This document shows positions 27,511 to 36,224 of a DNA stretch of 64,000 nt, one piece after another (positions within the stretch are counted from its first letter, which is position 1; every line of letters starts with the position of its first letter). Both the position numbers and the translations under genes were made by a program. Below the pieces are notes generated by a model. The model saw only the letters and a program-made list of their open reading frames with translations. It ran no database searches and was not told the origin of the DNA. The DNA lies in assembly GCF_900215315.1 (NCBI RefSeq), contig NZ_OBEB01000001.1, positions 124,001-188,000 of the forward strand. Direction: 5' to 3'. Source of the stretch: Arsukibacterium tuosuense. GTDB lineage: Bacteria; Pseudomonadota; Gammaproteobacteria; Enterobacterales; Alteromonadaceae.

Positions 27511-27951
27511 ATGTCTGTTAAAGCTGTAATTATGGATGTTCGTGGCGTAGGTGAAGTTAGAGCTAAGCAACTTAAAGACTTGGGTATCAACTCCGTTGAA
27601 GCTCTGGCCGCGGCTAAGGAAGCTACATTAATCAGCATTCGTGGCGTTTCACCGCGAATTGCTGCAGAGTTAACTGCCGCCGCAGCAGCACTTTTGCATA
27701 CCCCACTTCCCAAACAATTGCCGGTGACCAAGCCGAAAGTGAAAAAAGATAAGAATGCCGGTGCAGCTAAGTCAAAGAAAAAAGATCGGAACAGCGACAA
27801 GAAAACCACTAAAAAGGCTGCAATAGCGGTGGCTGATAAGCTGAGCAAAAAGGCTAAAAAAAATCCAAAAAAGAAGCCAAGCAAGAGGCCAGAAAAGAAA
27901 CCAAGAAAAACAAAGCTGAAGGAAAACCAGTCAAAGCCAATTCAGGTATGA
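27511..27951 (+). CDS. Helix-hairpin-helix protein with lysine-rich, histone H1-like tail
   Basis: 146 residues in two parts. The first 70 hold two helix-hairpin-helix-like motifs (DVRGVGEVRAKQLKDLG and ISIRGVSPRIAAELT), which usually contact DNA backbone. The remainder is a lysine-rich low-complexity tail resembling bacterial H1-like proteins. An AAGGA box precedes the ATG. Within the tail are runs of eight and six A (27856-27863, 27867-27872). After them the -1 frame stays open to 27980 with a more natural tail, so an indel or slippage is possible. Function unknown; DNA binding or compaction is inference. Confidence 0.7.
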   Translation: MSVKAVIMDVRGVGEVRAKQLKDLGINSVEALAAAKEATLISIRGVSPRIAAELTAAAAALLHTPLPKQLPVTKPKVKKDKNAGAAKSKKKDRNSDKKTTKKAAIAVADKLSKKAKKNPKKKPSKRPEKKPRKTKLKENQSKPIQV

Positions 27952-28051
27952 CAAGGAAGCGGCAAAAAGCTAACCATTAGCACGCTGTCCTTTGCAAGTA
28001 TATCGATGACAGGTAAAGTAGACACATACTACCGCTACAATTGAGTCTGCA

Positions 28052-29524
28052 ATGTCTGCCACTATTACTCCTTTTATCGTTGAACACAGTTATCAGCAGT
28101 TACCTGCCTCGCTATTCACAGCTTGTCAGCCTACGGTTGTTTCGGCGCCAGAATGGCTGGCTTTTAATCAACCACTCGCTGATGACCTGGGTTTACCTGA
28201 GCAATATAGGGCAACTGAAGCGGGGTTACAGTTATTTTCTGGTAACAACTTGCCTGACTGGTGTCAGCCGCTGGCGATGGCTTATGCCGGCCATCAGTTT
28301 GCCAATTATGTACCACGGTTAGGTGATGGCCGCGCCTTGTTACTTGCTGAAATAATCAGCTGCGGCGGTCAGCGGTATGATTTGCAATTAAAAGGTGCTG
28401 GTCCTACTCCCTTTTCGCGTGGTGGAGATGGCCGCTCACCATTGGGGCCGGTGATCCGTGAATATCTGGTAAGTGAAGCTATGCATGCGCTGGGCGTGCC
28501 GACCACCCGGGCGCTTGCGGCGGTGAGTACCGGCGAAACAGTATATCGGGATGAACCCCAACCCGGCGCTATCTTATGCCGGGTTGCTAAAAGCCATATC
28601 AGGATTGGTACTTTTCAGTATGTCGCCTCCTTAAACGACCCTGAGTTACTTACAGAATTTACCGATTATGTTATTGCCCGCCACTACCCGCACTGTGTTA
28701 CGCAATCACAACCTTATCTGGCGTTACTGGACGCCATTATTGCTGCCCAGGCCGCCACAGTTGCCCACTGGATGAGCCTTGGCTTTATTCACGGCGTGAT
28801 GAATACCGATAACATGACTATCAGTGGCGAAACTATCGATTACGGCCCCTGTGCGTTTATGGAAGCTTATGATGAAAAAACCGTGTTCAGCGCTATTGAC
28901 CGGCGTGGCCGCTATGCATTTGGCAACCAGCCCGCTGTAGCACAGTGGAACTTGACCCGTTTGGCTGAAGCAATGCTGCCGTTACTGAATACTGAGCAAG
29001 CTGAAGCTATCCAGTTGGCTACTGCGGCGCTGGAAAACTTCAGCCAGTTATATCATCTGAATTACCGGCAAAGAATGGCTGCTAAGCTGGGGCTCACTAA
29101 TCCGGCGCAAGATGACGATCAACTTGTCACGGGTTTGCTGCAATTATTGCAGCAGGATAAAGTCGATTATAGTCAGTTTTTCAGTCAACTTAGTCAGCAG
29201 GATCCGGCAAGTGCAGGAGAGCTGTTCAACAATAAGTCCAGCTGGCAAAGCTGGCTGCAAACCTGGCAAGTGCGCACAAGTGAACAGAGCTTAACGAATA
29301 CGCAAAGGGTAAAGGCAATGCAACAAGTAAATCCGGCACTGATCCCGCGTAATCATCTGATACAGCAAGCCATTAATCAGGCAACTGAGCATGGCGACCT
29401 TAGTTTATTTAACGACCTTAAACACGCCTGGCAGCATCCTTTTGTCAGTAAACCAGAGCATCTGGCTTTCAGCCAGCCTGCAACTGCTGCTGAACGGGTA
29501 AACCAGACGTTTTGTGGTACTTAA
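28052..29524 (+). CDS. selO: SelO/YdiU protein adenylyltransferase
   Basis: Pseudokinase-fold enzyme that transfers AMP to protein Ser/Thr/Tyr residues, implicated in redox stress (490 residues). Hallmarks seen are YAGHQFANYVPRLGDGRA, LQLKGAGPTPFSRGGDGRSP, RIGTFQY, HGVMNTDNM and DYGPCAFME with the metal-binding Asn and Asp. The C-terminus ends in FCGT, so the conserved penultimate position is Cys, not selenocysteine; the codon is TGT. It is the first recognisable housekeeping gene after the irregular tRNA region. Confidence 0.93.
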   Translation: MSATITPFIVEHSYQQLPASLFTACQPTVVSAPEWLAFNQPLADDLGLPEQYRATEAGLQLFSGNNLPDWCQPLAMAYAGHQFANYVPRLGDGRALLLAEIISCGGQRYDLQLKGAGPTPFSRGGDGRSPLGPVIREYLVSEAMHALGVPTTRALAAVSTGETVYRDEPQPGAILCRVAKSHIRIGTFQYVASLNDPELLTEFTDYVIARHYPHCVTQSQPYLALLDAIIAAQAATVAHWMSLGFIHGVMNTDNMTISGETIDYGPCAFMEAYDEKTVFSAIDRRGRYAFGNQPAVAQWNLTRLAEAMLPLLNTEQAEAIQLATAALENFSQLYHLNYRQRMAAKLGLTNPAQDDDQLVTGLLQLLQQDKVDYSQFFSQLSQQDPASAGELFNNKSSWQSWLQTWQVRTSEQSLTNTQRVKAMQQVNPALIPRNHLIQQAINQATEHGDLSLFNDLKHAWQHPFVSKPEHLAFSQPATAAERVNQTFCGT

Positions 29525-29660
29525 TACTGTTATTTGCAGGTTAAAATGGCGCCAGAATGCCTGTTACGGCGCTGATAGTCATAAATGTTTCATTTTATTT
29601 TCATGGTGATGTCATCTTTAAAGCCTGTAATGGCAGCAGGTTTCGCCAGAGATAAGACTG

Positions 29661-30197
29661 ATGAATACACTGCAAAAACTGACTTTACTCGATACCAGGT
29701 TGTTTTTTCAGGTTAATCTTATTGGCCAGCTGCCATCGGTAAAAAAGCTGAGTCTGGGTTTATCCCGCTGTGGTGACGGGCCTTTGTATCTCATTATCGC
29801 CATATTGTTATGGCAATTTGATCACAATCGCGGCGGCCAGTTTATGCAACATGCTCTGCTGGCGTTTGCTATCGAACTACCACTTTATCTGTTACTGAAA
29901 AATGCCATTCAACGTGAAAGGCCCAAAGGCCCTTTGCATCATGGCTGGGCGCCGGGGATAAGACCATCAGACCGTTTTAGTTTCCCCTCTGGCCATACCG
30001 CCGCCGCTTTTATGTTTGCCTGGCTTCTGGCTGCGTATTATCCCGAATATACCGGTTATTATCTTTTAATGGCGTCTGGCATTGGCTTGTCCAGAGTTTT
30101 ACTGGGTGTGCATTACCCGACTGACATCCTGGCAGGTGCCGCTCTTGGCAGTGTGATTGCGTTAATCGTTCTTAACAGTGGCTTTGCCACCCTATGA
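29661..30197 (+). CDS. PAP2-family membrane phosphatase
   Basis: 178-residue integral membrane phosphatase with the three-part acid phosphatase signature: KNAIQRERP, FSFPSGHTAAA and SRVLLGVHYPTD. About five membrane helices are predicted. It probably acts on lipid phosphates such as phosphatidylglycerophosphate, phosphatidic acid or undecaprenyl pyrophosphate; the exact one cannot be told. The next gene starts 16 bases downstream and encodes a lipid- or sugar-related glycosyltransferase, so the pair may work on the same lipid-linked substrate. Confidence 0.88.
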   Translation: MNTLQKLTLLDTRLFFQVNLIGQLPSVKKLSLGLSRCGDGPLYLIIAILLWQFDHNRGGQFMQHALLAFAIELPLYLLLKNAIQRERPKGPLHHGWAPGIRPSDRFSFPSGHTAAAFMFAWLLAAYYPEYTGYYLLMASGIGLSRVLLGVHYPTDILAGAALGSVIALIVLNSGFATL

Positions 30198-30213
30198 TTG
30201 CAGCTAATCGTTA

Positions 30214-31251
30214 ATGAAAATACTTTACGGCGTACAGGCTACCGGTAACGGTCATATCACCCGGGCCCGGGCATTGTTACCCGCATTGCAACAACAGGGT
30301 ATTGCAGTTGATTTTTTATTCAGTGGCCGGCCAAAGCAACAATTGTTTGATATGGACATGTTTGGCGATTATCGCTGGGCAAATGGCTTTACGTTTTCAA
30401 CCGCCAACGGTAAAGTTCAAAAGTTAAAGACACTAAGCAAATTGCAGCCTTGGCAATTTTATCGTGATGTTAGCCAGTTAAATTTAAGCAGCTATGATCT
30501 CGTCCTGACGGACTTTGAGCCGGTTTCTGCCTGGGCAGCAAAGCGTCAGGGAAAACTATCAGTAGGCCTGGCCAGACAATATTCGCTAAGGTATCCACTG
30601 GCCGGTAAGCAGTCGGCAAGTTGGCTGAAAACTGCAATTTCCTGCTTTGCCCCGGCAACACATCTGCTAGGCGTGCACTGGCAGCCTGCGTTTCCTGACT
30701 TACTGCCACCACTACTTACTTCTGTTGTAGCAGCGCAGCAAACAGCAAAGAGTAACAACCAGCCACCATTTATTCTGGTGTACTTGCCCTTTGAGCAAAC
30801 CCGCCGGGTAATTAACTGGTTAAAACAATGTCCCAGCTGGCAGTTTAAACTTTATGCCCACGTAAATGAGCTGCGTACAGAAGAAAATGTTACGATATTA
30901 CCGCTTAGTCGTACTGCATTCCCTGTCGATCTGCAGCAATGTAGCGGTGTTATTTGTAATAGTGGTTTTGGATTGTGCAGTGAAGCAATGATTGCCGGCA
31001 AGAAGTTACTGGTTAAACCGCTGCAAGGCCAGATTGAGCAGGCTTACAATACCTACACGTTGGTTAAAATGGGTAAAGCGGACCAATTTAATCAATTTAC
31101 GCCTGAACCACTATTAAACTGGCTGTATAAACCGGCTGCAGAACCTTACCCATTACCCGACCCTGCGTCGGCAATCGCCAGCTGGTTAAAGCAAGGATGT
31201 ACGACACCAGTATCTGAACTGGCGGCTGCAATCTGGCAGCAACCAAACTAG
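30214..31251 (+). CDS. MJ1255/VC2487-family glycosyltransferase
   Basis: 345-residue GT-B-fold protein. The N-terminal glycine-rich loop GVQATGNGHITRARALLPAL is typical of the MJ1255/VC2487 group. The C-terminal donor-site region contains CNSGFGLCSEAMIAGKKLL and GQIEQAYN, as in MurG-like transferases. No membrane helix or signal is seen, so it is likely cytoplasmic or membrane-associated. Donor and acceptor are unknown. Probable operon with the PAP2 phosphatase; it converges with rmuC. Confidence 0.78.
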   Translation: MKILYGVQATGNGHITRARALLPALQQQGIAVDFLFSGRPKQQLFDMDMFGDYRWANGFTFSTANGKVQKLKTLSKLQPWQFYRDVSQLNLSSYDLVLTDFEPVSAWAAKRQGKLSVGLARQYSLRYPLAGKQSASWLKTAISCFAPATHLLGVHWQPAFPDLLPPLLTSVVAAQQTAKSNNQPPFILVYLPFEQTRRVINWLKQCPSWQFKLYAHVNELRTEENVTILPLSRTAFPVDLQQCSGVICNSGFGLCSEAMIAGKKLLVKPLQGQIEQAYNTYTLVKMGKADQFNQFTPEPLLNWLYKPAAEPYPLPDPASAIASWLKQGCTTPVSELAAAIWQQPN

Positions 31252-31257
31252 CTCTGG

Positions 31258-32598
31258 CTAATCACTGGTATGACTGCTGGTATCCAGTTCAAGTCTGGCC
31301 CGCTCCACCAACTCCTGATCTAATTCCGTTTTCACAGCGACGCCCAAATCCTTGAATTCGGCGGCCTGTTTTATCAGGTTACCTTTGCCTGTTACCAATT
31401 GCCCCAGAGCTTTGTCGTAACTCTCACGCGCTTTGTCTAATTGCTTACCGACACCCTGCATACTGTCCAGAAAAGTTTTCAATTTCTGATAAAACTTTTC
31501 TGCCCGATTAGCCAGTTCAGCCGTGTGCTTGTTCTGATCCTCGAAGCGCCACAACTGACGAACAATATTCAGGCTGGTAAGTAACGTCGTTGGGGTGGTC
31601 ACTAGAATATTGCGTTCCAGTGCTTGCTGGAACAGCTGGCTGTCATGTTGTAATGCCGCTACATAGGCCGACTCTATCGGAATAAACATAAAAACCACTT
31701 CCGGAGAATTCAGCCCCGCTATCTGGTAATAGTTTTTGTCTGCTAATTCGGTTATCCGGTCTTTTACCGCAGCAATATGTGCTTTTAAGGCAAGCAACCG
31801 GCTAGCGTCATCTTCAGCATTAACATAACGGGTATAGGCTGACAGTGATGTTTTAGCATCAATAATTAAATGCTTATCCTGTGGCAGGTAAATTACAACA
31901 TCTGGCCGCTGCCAGCCGTTGTCGGTATTAAAACTGGCTTCCCGCTGATAATCTTTACCAGCACGAAGGCCACTGTTATCCAGCACATTTTCCAGCATCA
32001 ACTCGCCCCAGTTACCCTGCACTTTACGTTCACCCTGCAAGGCTTTGCTCAATTGGCTCGCTTCGGTGGTAATTTGCTGGTTAAGTGCCTGCAGCTGCTT
32101 TAATTCTGTTTTAAGTTCAGAGCGTTGCTTAGTTTCCTCAGTATGCAGCATCTCGACCTTTTGTCTGAAACCCTGCATATCCTGCTGCAACGGTGTTAGC
32201 AGCTGGCGCATACTTTCCTGGTTTTGGCTTTTAAACACCTCGCCTTTGCGCTCCAGAATGTCATTTGCAAGCAATTCAAACTCTTGCTTTAACACCGCTT
32301 TATTCTGCTGTAAAAGCTGTAACTGCTCTTCAAAATGGCGTTGCTTTTCCTGTAAGGTGCTGCCTAATCTGGCATGTTCTACCGCCAACTGCTGGTGCTG
32401 TTGTTGCAGCTGATGATGCTGTTGCTGCAACTGCTGATAGTGTTGCTGCCATAACTGGCTTTGGTTATCACTTTTCGCCAAATTTAACTGCAGCTCACGC
32501 TGTCGTCGCTGCTTATTCGCCAGTACCGTTAACAACAATAGTAAAACAAACGCCATAGCTAACAATGCAGCAGTAACAGGCGTAAATTGAAAATTCAT
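31258..32598 (-). CDS. rmuC: DNA recombination protein RmuC
   Basis: 446-residue protein that limits inversions at short repeats in E. coli. A single N-terminal membrane anchor (about 8-28) is followed by a long glutamine-rich coiled coil (about 30-180) and the RmuC nuclease-like domain. The domain shows KVQGNWGELMLENVL, RPDVVIYLPQDKHLIIDAKTS (split by a short variable part) and FIPIESAYVAAL. Length and domain order are normal. Monocistronic by appearance. Confidence 0.92.
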   Translation of the reverse strand: MNFQFTPVTAALLAMAFVLLLLLTVLANKQRRQRELQLNLAKSDNQSQLWQQHYQQLQQQHHQLQQQHQQLAVEHARLGSTLQEKQRHFEEQLQLLQQNKAVLKQEFELLANDILERKGEVFKSQNQESMRQLLTPLQQDMQGFRQKVEMLHTEETKQRSELKTELKQLQALNQQITTEASQLSKALQGERKVQGNWGELMLENVLDNSGLRAGKDYQREASFNTDNGWQRPDVVIYLPQDKHLIIDAKTSLSAYTRYVNAEDDASRLLALKAHIAAVKDRITELADKNYYQIAGLNSPEVVFMFIPIESAYVAALQHDSQLFQQALERNILVTTPTTLLTSLNIVRQLWRFEDQNKHTAELANRAEKFYQKLKTFLDSMQGVGKQLDKARESYDKALGQLVTGKGNLIKQAAEFKDLGVAVKTELDQELVERARLELDTSSHTSD

Positions 32599-32658
32599 AA
32601 ATAAGCAGCCCTGAATAATAAATGGTAACGCGTATCGTATGTTGCCGGCGAAATAGTG

Positions 32659-33714
32659 TTACATCTCAACCCTGTTCCGGCCTTTTCCTTTAGCCCGATA
32701 CAGGGCATCGTCCGCCCGCTTAAGAATAGTATTAGCATCATCATCACGAATAAAACTCGCCACGCCAAGACTTACAGTCAGTTGTTTACCATGCACAAAG
32801 TCATATTCAGCAACCGCTACTCTGATCCGCTCAGCTAATAATTTTGCACCGGTAATATCAGTATGCGGACATATAATTAAAAACTCCTCACCTCCCCAGC
32901 GACCGGGGACGTCAAGCTCACGGCAGTGTTGTGACATAATACCTGCAAAGGACATGAGAACCTGATCACCTGCCATATGGCCAAAATTATCGTTAACTGA
33001 TTTGAAAAAATCTAAGTCGGCCAGGATGACGCTAAAAGGGCTTTGATGTCGAATCGAGCGGGCAATCTCCTGACTGAGAATATCATCCAGTTTGCTGCGA
33101 TTATATAAACCGGTAAGGGTGTCAGTGACAGACAAGCGCTGCAACTGGCGGTGTTGCGTTGCCAGCGCCCGCAAGACATCATTACGGCTTACCTCGTAGT
33201 AATGCACTAACAGTACCAGACATATCGACGCCAGTGCGACATTGAGCAGAGATTCAATGGTGAAACTATCTACCGGCCAGGATGCGGATCGCCAGACAAG
33301 CAGTAATATGAGGAAACCCAGAAATAAGCCGGTAGCAATCAGTCCACGCCGTCGTCCCAACAGGAAAAAAGCCAGAGGTGGAAAAATACACTGCCAGTAT
33401 AATGAGTAAAAGTGAGGAGCCGCAAAGTAGAGATAGCCAAGTAAAAACCCGCCAAGCAGCATCACAGTGTGATTTGCCCCCTGCCGGACATTATTGGATA
33501 ACTGAAAACGGCGCAGTAGTGTCGCTGCCAGGGCGGCGCCAATGAAATCGAGTAAGGCCACACTGTATAAAGCAAAAAAAGCCAGGTTAACAAAGAAGAA
33601 AAAAGTAAAGACGACCACCATGCCAAGTAGCATGCCGTTAATCAGATAAACCTGCCGGTATTCAGGATCAGCGGGTTTAAACTGGTGGTTATTGGTTATA
33701 AAGTGTTTTAACAC
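32659..33714 (-). CDS. Membrane diguanylate cyclase (GGDEF)
   Basis: 351 residues. Six or so membrane helices occupy about residues 25-180, and a GGDEF domain occupies about 190-350. The active-site motif is GGEEF in GRWGGEEFLII, and TDTLTGLYNRSKLD opens the domain. An RxxD inhibitory site (RELD) is placed five residues before the motif, so product inhibition by c-di-GMP is expected. No EAL domain is present. Signal sensed by the membrane part is unknown. Confidence 0.9.
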   Translation of the reverse strand: MLKHFITNNHQFKPADPEYRQVYLINGMLLGMVVVFTFFFFVNLAFFALYSVALLDFIGAALAATLLRRFQLSNNVRQGANHTVMLLGGFLLGYLYFAAPHFYSLYWQCIFPPLAFFLLGRRRGLIATGLFLGFLILLLVWRSASWPVDSFTIESLLNVALASICLVLLVHYYEVSRNDVLRALATQHRQLQRLSVTDTLTGLYNRSKLDDILSQEIARSIRHQSPFSVILADLDFFKSVNDNFGHMAGDQVLMSFAGIMSQHCRELDVPGRWGGEEFLIICPHTDITGAKLLAERIRVAVAEYDFVHGKQLTVSLGVASFIRDDDANTILKRADDALYRAKGKGRNRVEM

Positions 33715-33813
33715 CTAAGCCCCTGCTAAGTGATTACCAAAGTATGTTAATCGATACACTGACATCTAACAATGCACCATTTTAAAGTAGCAGACTCTGT
33801 TTATTTAAGCCTG

Positions 33814-35058
33814 TCAGGCAATTACCGCCAGATATAAACTACGACCACTTAATAACAGTGTCAGTAACCATACGGCTGTAGCAACGATATTCTGGCGGAA
33901 AGTATTGCGGTACTCTGCCATTATTGATGAATTGACAGCCAACAATAATGTTAAGCTGATTATCGGTAATAAAATACCATTAGCAACCTGAGCAAACCAG
34001 ATAACGGCCATCGGTTTAATACCGGCTGAGGATAAACAAACCCCAATTAAAATAATTATTAACCAACAGGCTCTGAACTGCGCTTTAGACAAAGGAATTA
34101 AACCATTAAGTGCATAGGCCGCGGCTAAAGGCGCGGTTATCGCAGAACTTACCCCCGCAGCCAATAATCCGCCCGCCATTAACCAGACAGCCGCATCCCC
34201 TGCCAATGGTTGCAGCGACTGAGCTAAATCGATCGCGTTGGTAAGGCTTTGTTCACGTCCAAAGAACGTTGCAGCGGCAGTAGATAAAATCGCGATAGAA
34301 ATTAAGCCACCCAGTGGAATAGCAGTACGAATGTCGGCATCAGATAACGCCAGCTGCCGCTTTTTGTCCAAATCCGAGCCGTGCCATTTACCGGCACTGG
34401 CAGCTGCATGCAGAAAAAGCGAGTAAGGCACCACGGTAGTGCCAACCAGGGCAATGACTGACAGCACGGCACCATCAGGTAGACTGGGCCTTAATAAACC
34501 GCTGAGCATCGCCGGATAATCAGGCTTACTTAAAAATAACGTTAGCAGAAAAGCCAGACTCATCAGCAAAACCAGGCCGATAAGACAACGCTCTATTAAG
34601 GTGTAATTTCGCTGCCATAATATGGTAATAGCAACCAGGCCTATCAGTAGTGCCCAGGGATTTGTCAGCCCCTGGTTGCGCAGTTCAGCAACAGGCCAGC
34701 TATGTTGCCAAAGCGCATCCGCGCCCATGCTGGCACCACTGATGTTACCTCCCTGATATGCGCTGTTGCCCATTACTATTGCAGAAATGATCAACAGCAT
34801 CAGTGGATACTTCAGCCATGGTTTTTTGAAAAAGTGCCGGATGTTTTCACCAAGGCCCTGACCGGTAACGATGCCAAGCCGGGCTGCCATTTCCTGCAAT
34901 ATCATGGTGGCAAACACCGAAAACAGTAGCGCCCAAAGTAACGCATAACCATAGTTTGCACCCGCCAGCGAGGCACTGATAACGGTGCCAGGGCCAATAA
35001 ATGCAGCGGTAACCAAAGTGGCAGGCCCAAAGGTAAACAGCGGTGTTCTGGTTTTCAT
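33814..35058 (-). CDS. Nramp-family transporter, non-canonical (NRMT-like)
   Basis: About 414 residues with 11 membrane helices of the Nramp/SLC11 fold. The helix 1 metal motif is GPGT (residues 22-25) instead of DPGN. The helix 6 motif is VVPYSLFLHA instead of MPHNLYLHS, so the metal-coordinating Asp, Asn and Met are all replaced. Known members lacking these residues transport magnesium rather than manganese or iron. Calling it an Mg transporter is inference. The start may be 35058 (ATG) or 35067 (GTG); neither has a strong ribosome site. Confidence 0.82.
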   Translation of the reverse strand: MKTRTPLFTFGPATLVTAAFIGPGTVISASLAGANYGYALLWALLFSVFATMILQEMAARLGIVTGQGLGENIRHFFKKPWLKYPLMLLIISAIVMGNSAYQGGNISGASMGADALWQHSWPVAELRNQGLTNPWALLIGLVAITILWQRNYTLIERCLIGLVLLMSLAFLLTLFLSKPDYPAMLSGLLRPSLPDGAVLSVIALVGTTVVPYSLFLHAAASAGKWHGSDLDKKRQLALSDADIRTAIPLGGLISIAILSTAAATFFGREQSLTNAIDLAQSLQPLAGDAAVWLMAGGLLAAGVSSAITAPLAAAYALNGLIPLSKAQFRACWLIIILIGVCLSSAGIKPMAVIWFAQVANGILLPIISLTLLLAVNSSIMAEYRNTFRQNIVATAVWLLTLLLSGRSLYLAVIA

Positions 35059-35227
35059 AAGCAGCACTTTATTTTCTTAAAATTTTTATTATACGAGTGA
35101 TAATGCGGATGAAGTGTAGCGGTAATGTCTAAACGATGTCTATCGCCGTCCATCGTACTTTTCAGCGCAGCTATATCAGCTGGCTACACTTTACGTTTAT
35201 AACCGTTATACTGCATCGGAAATACCG

Positions 35228-36079
35228 TTGTGTCGCAAAAATGCAGAGGTTGTTATTTTACGTAAAAACAGGCAAAGAAACATTGTTGCCGGCCTGATTG
35301 GCGCTGTTCTGAGTACAACATTGATAGCAGTAAAGGCAGAGCCTGTCCCGGGTAACAGCAAAGAACAGGTTACACTTCGCTTTTGTTATGAAGACAAACA
35401 ACTGTTGCCTTATTATGCTGGAAACAGTACCGAGGTGCCTGTGGCACCGGGTGCAGCTATTGAGCATTTGCAACGGGCAACAGCCGCGGTAGGTATCTCT
35501 TTATCACTGGTCAGGATGCCCTGGTTACGTTGTTTGCAGCAACTGGCAGACAACAAGGTTGATGCTCTGGTTGCAGCTTATAGCCCCGAGCGCGAACATT
35601 ACACGGTTTATCCACGTGATGAACTTGGTAAACCAGATCCAAGCAAAGCAATCAATACCAATGCCCTTTGTCTGACACATCGCTTTGATAATAACCTGCA
35701 AATCAAGATGGCTGATAGCAGTGCAAAATTAACTATTGCCAGGCCCTATGGTTACAGGCCAATACCCTTGCCGGAACACGCGGTGCTGGTGGGTGCGCAT
35801 TCGCCTGAACAGGCGCTGGAGCTGGTCGTTTCAGGCCGGGTTGACGCTACTACCATAACCTGTCAAATAAACGGCTTAGCCGGTAACCGGCAGGAAATTG
35901 ATACTCTGCCGTTAAAAATACTGCAACCGCCGGTTTATTTTTCAGTAGGCTACCTGATGTTAAGTGAAGAGTTTTATCAGCAACATCCGGCTAATGCTGA
36001 AAATTTATGGCAGGTTTTGCCAACGACCCTGAACCGCGAAAGATATATTGAATATCTGGCTTATCCTCTGGGGTTCTGA
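35228..36079 (+). CDS. Periplasmic solute-binding family 3-like protein
   Basis: 283 residues with a hydrophobic export signal at about 19-36. The body resembles SBP_bac_3 periplasmic binding proteins (RFCYEDKQLLPYYAG, VDALVAAYSPERE, VVSGRVDATTITC). Four cysteines are seen in the mature part. No ABC permease or ATPase gene is nearby, so it may be an orphan sensor or binding protein. The start is uncertain: the frame opens with TTG at 35228 after a GGAA, and no good ATG exists near the signal peptide. Confidence 0.7.
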   Translation: MCRKNAEVVILRKNRQRNIVAGLIGAVLSTTLIAVKAEPVPGNSKEQVTLRFCYEDKQLLPYYAGNSTEVPVAPGAAIEHLQRATAAVGISLSLVRMPWLRCLQQLADNKVDALVAAYSPEREHYTVYPRDELGKPDPSKAINTNALCLTHRFDNNLQIKMADSSAKLTIARPYGYRPIPLPEHAVLVGAHSPEQALELVVSGRVDATTITCQINGLAGNRQEIDTLPLKILQPPVYFSVGYLMLSEEFYQQHPANAENLWQVLPTTLNRERYIEYLAYPLGF

Positions 36080-36224
36080 TGTGGCTCACTCCCTTAATTG
36101 ACGCGCTGTGCCGGCAATCTCCGTTAACCGCAATTTTAAACGCGTCAATCTACTTTTAATATGTATATCATATGATTGGGTTACCCTTTGCGATACAACA
36201 CGATGTTAAACTAAAGAGCCTGTA

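Noticed and set aside
28052-29524. Possible selenocysteine at the SelO C-terminus
   Set aside because: The codon is TGT followed by GGT ACT TAA. There is no in-frame TGA and no selenocysteine insertion hairpin is needed.
36168-36177. Palindrome ATCATATGAT before the phosphodiesterase gene
   Set aside because: Ten bases of AT-rich palindrome are expected by chance, and no known operator matches.
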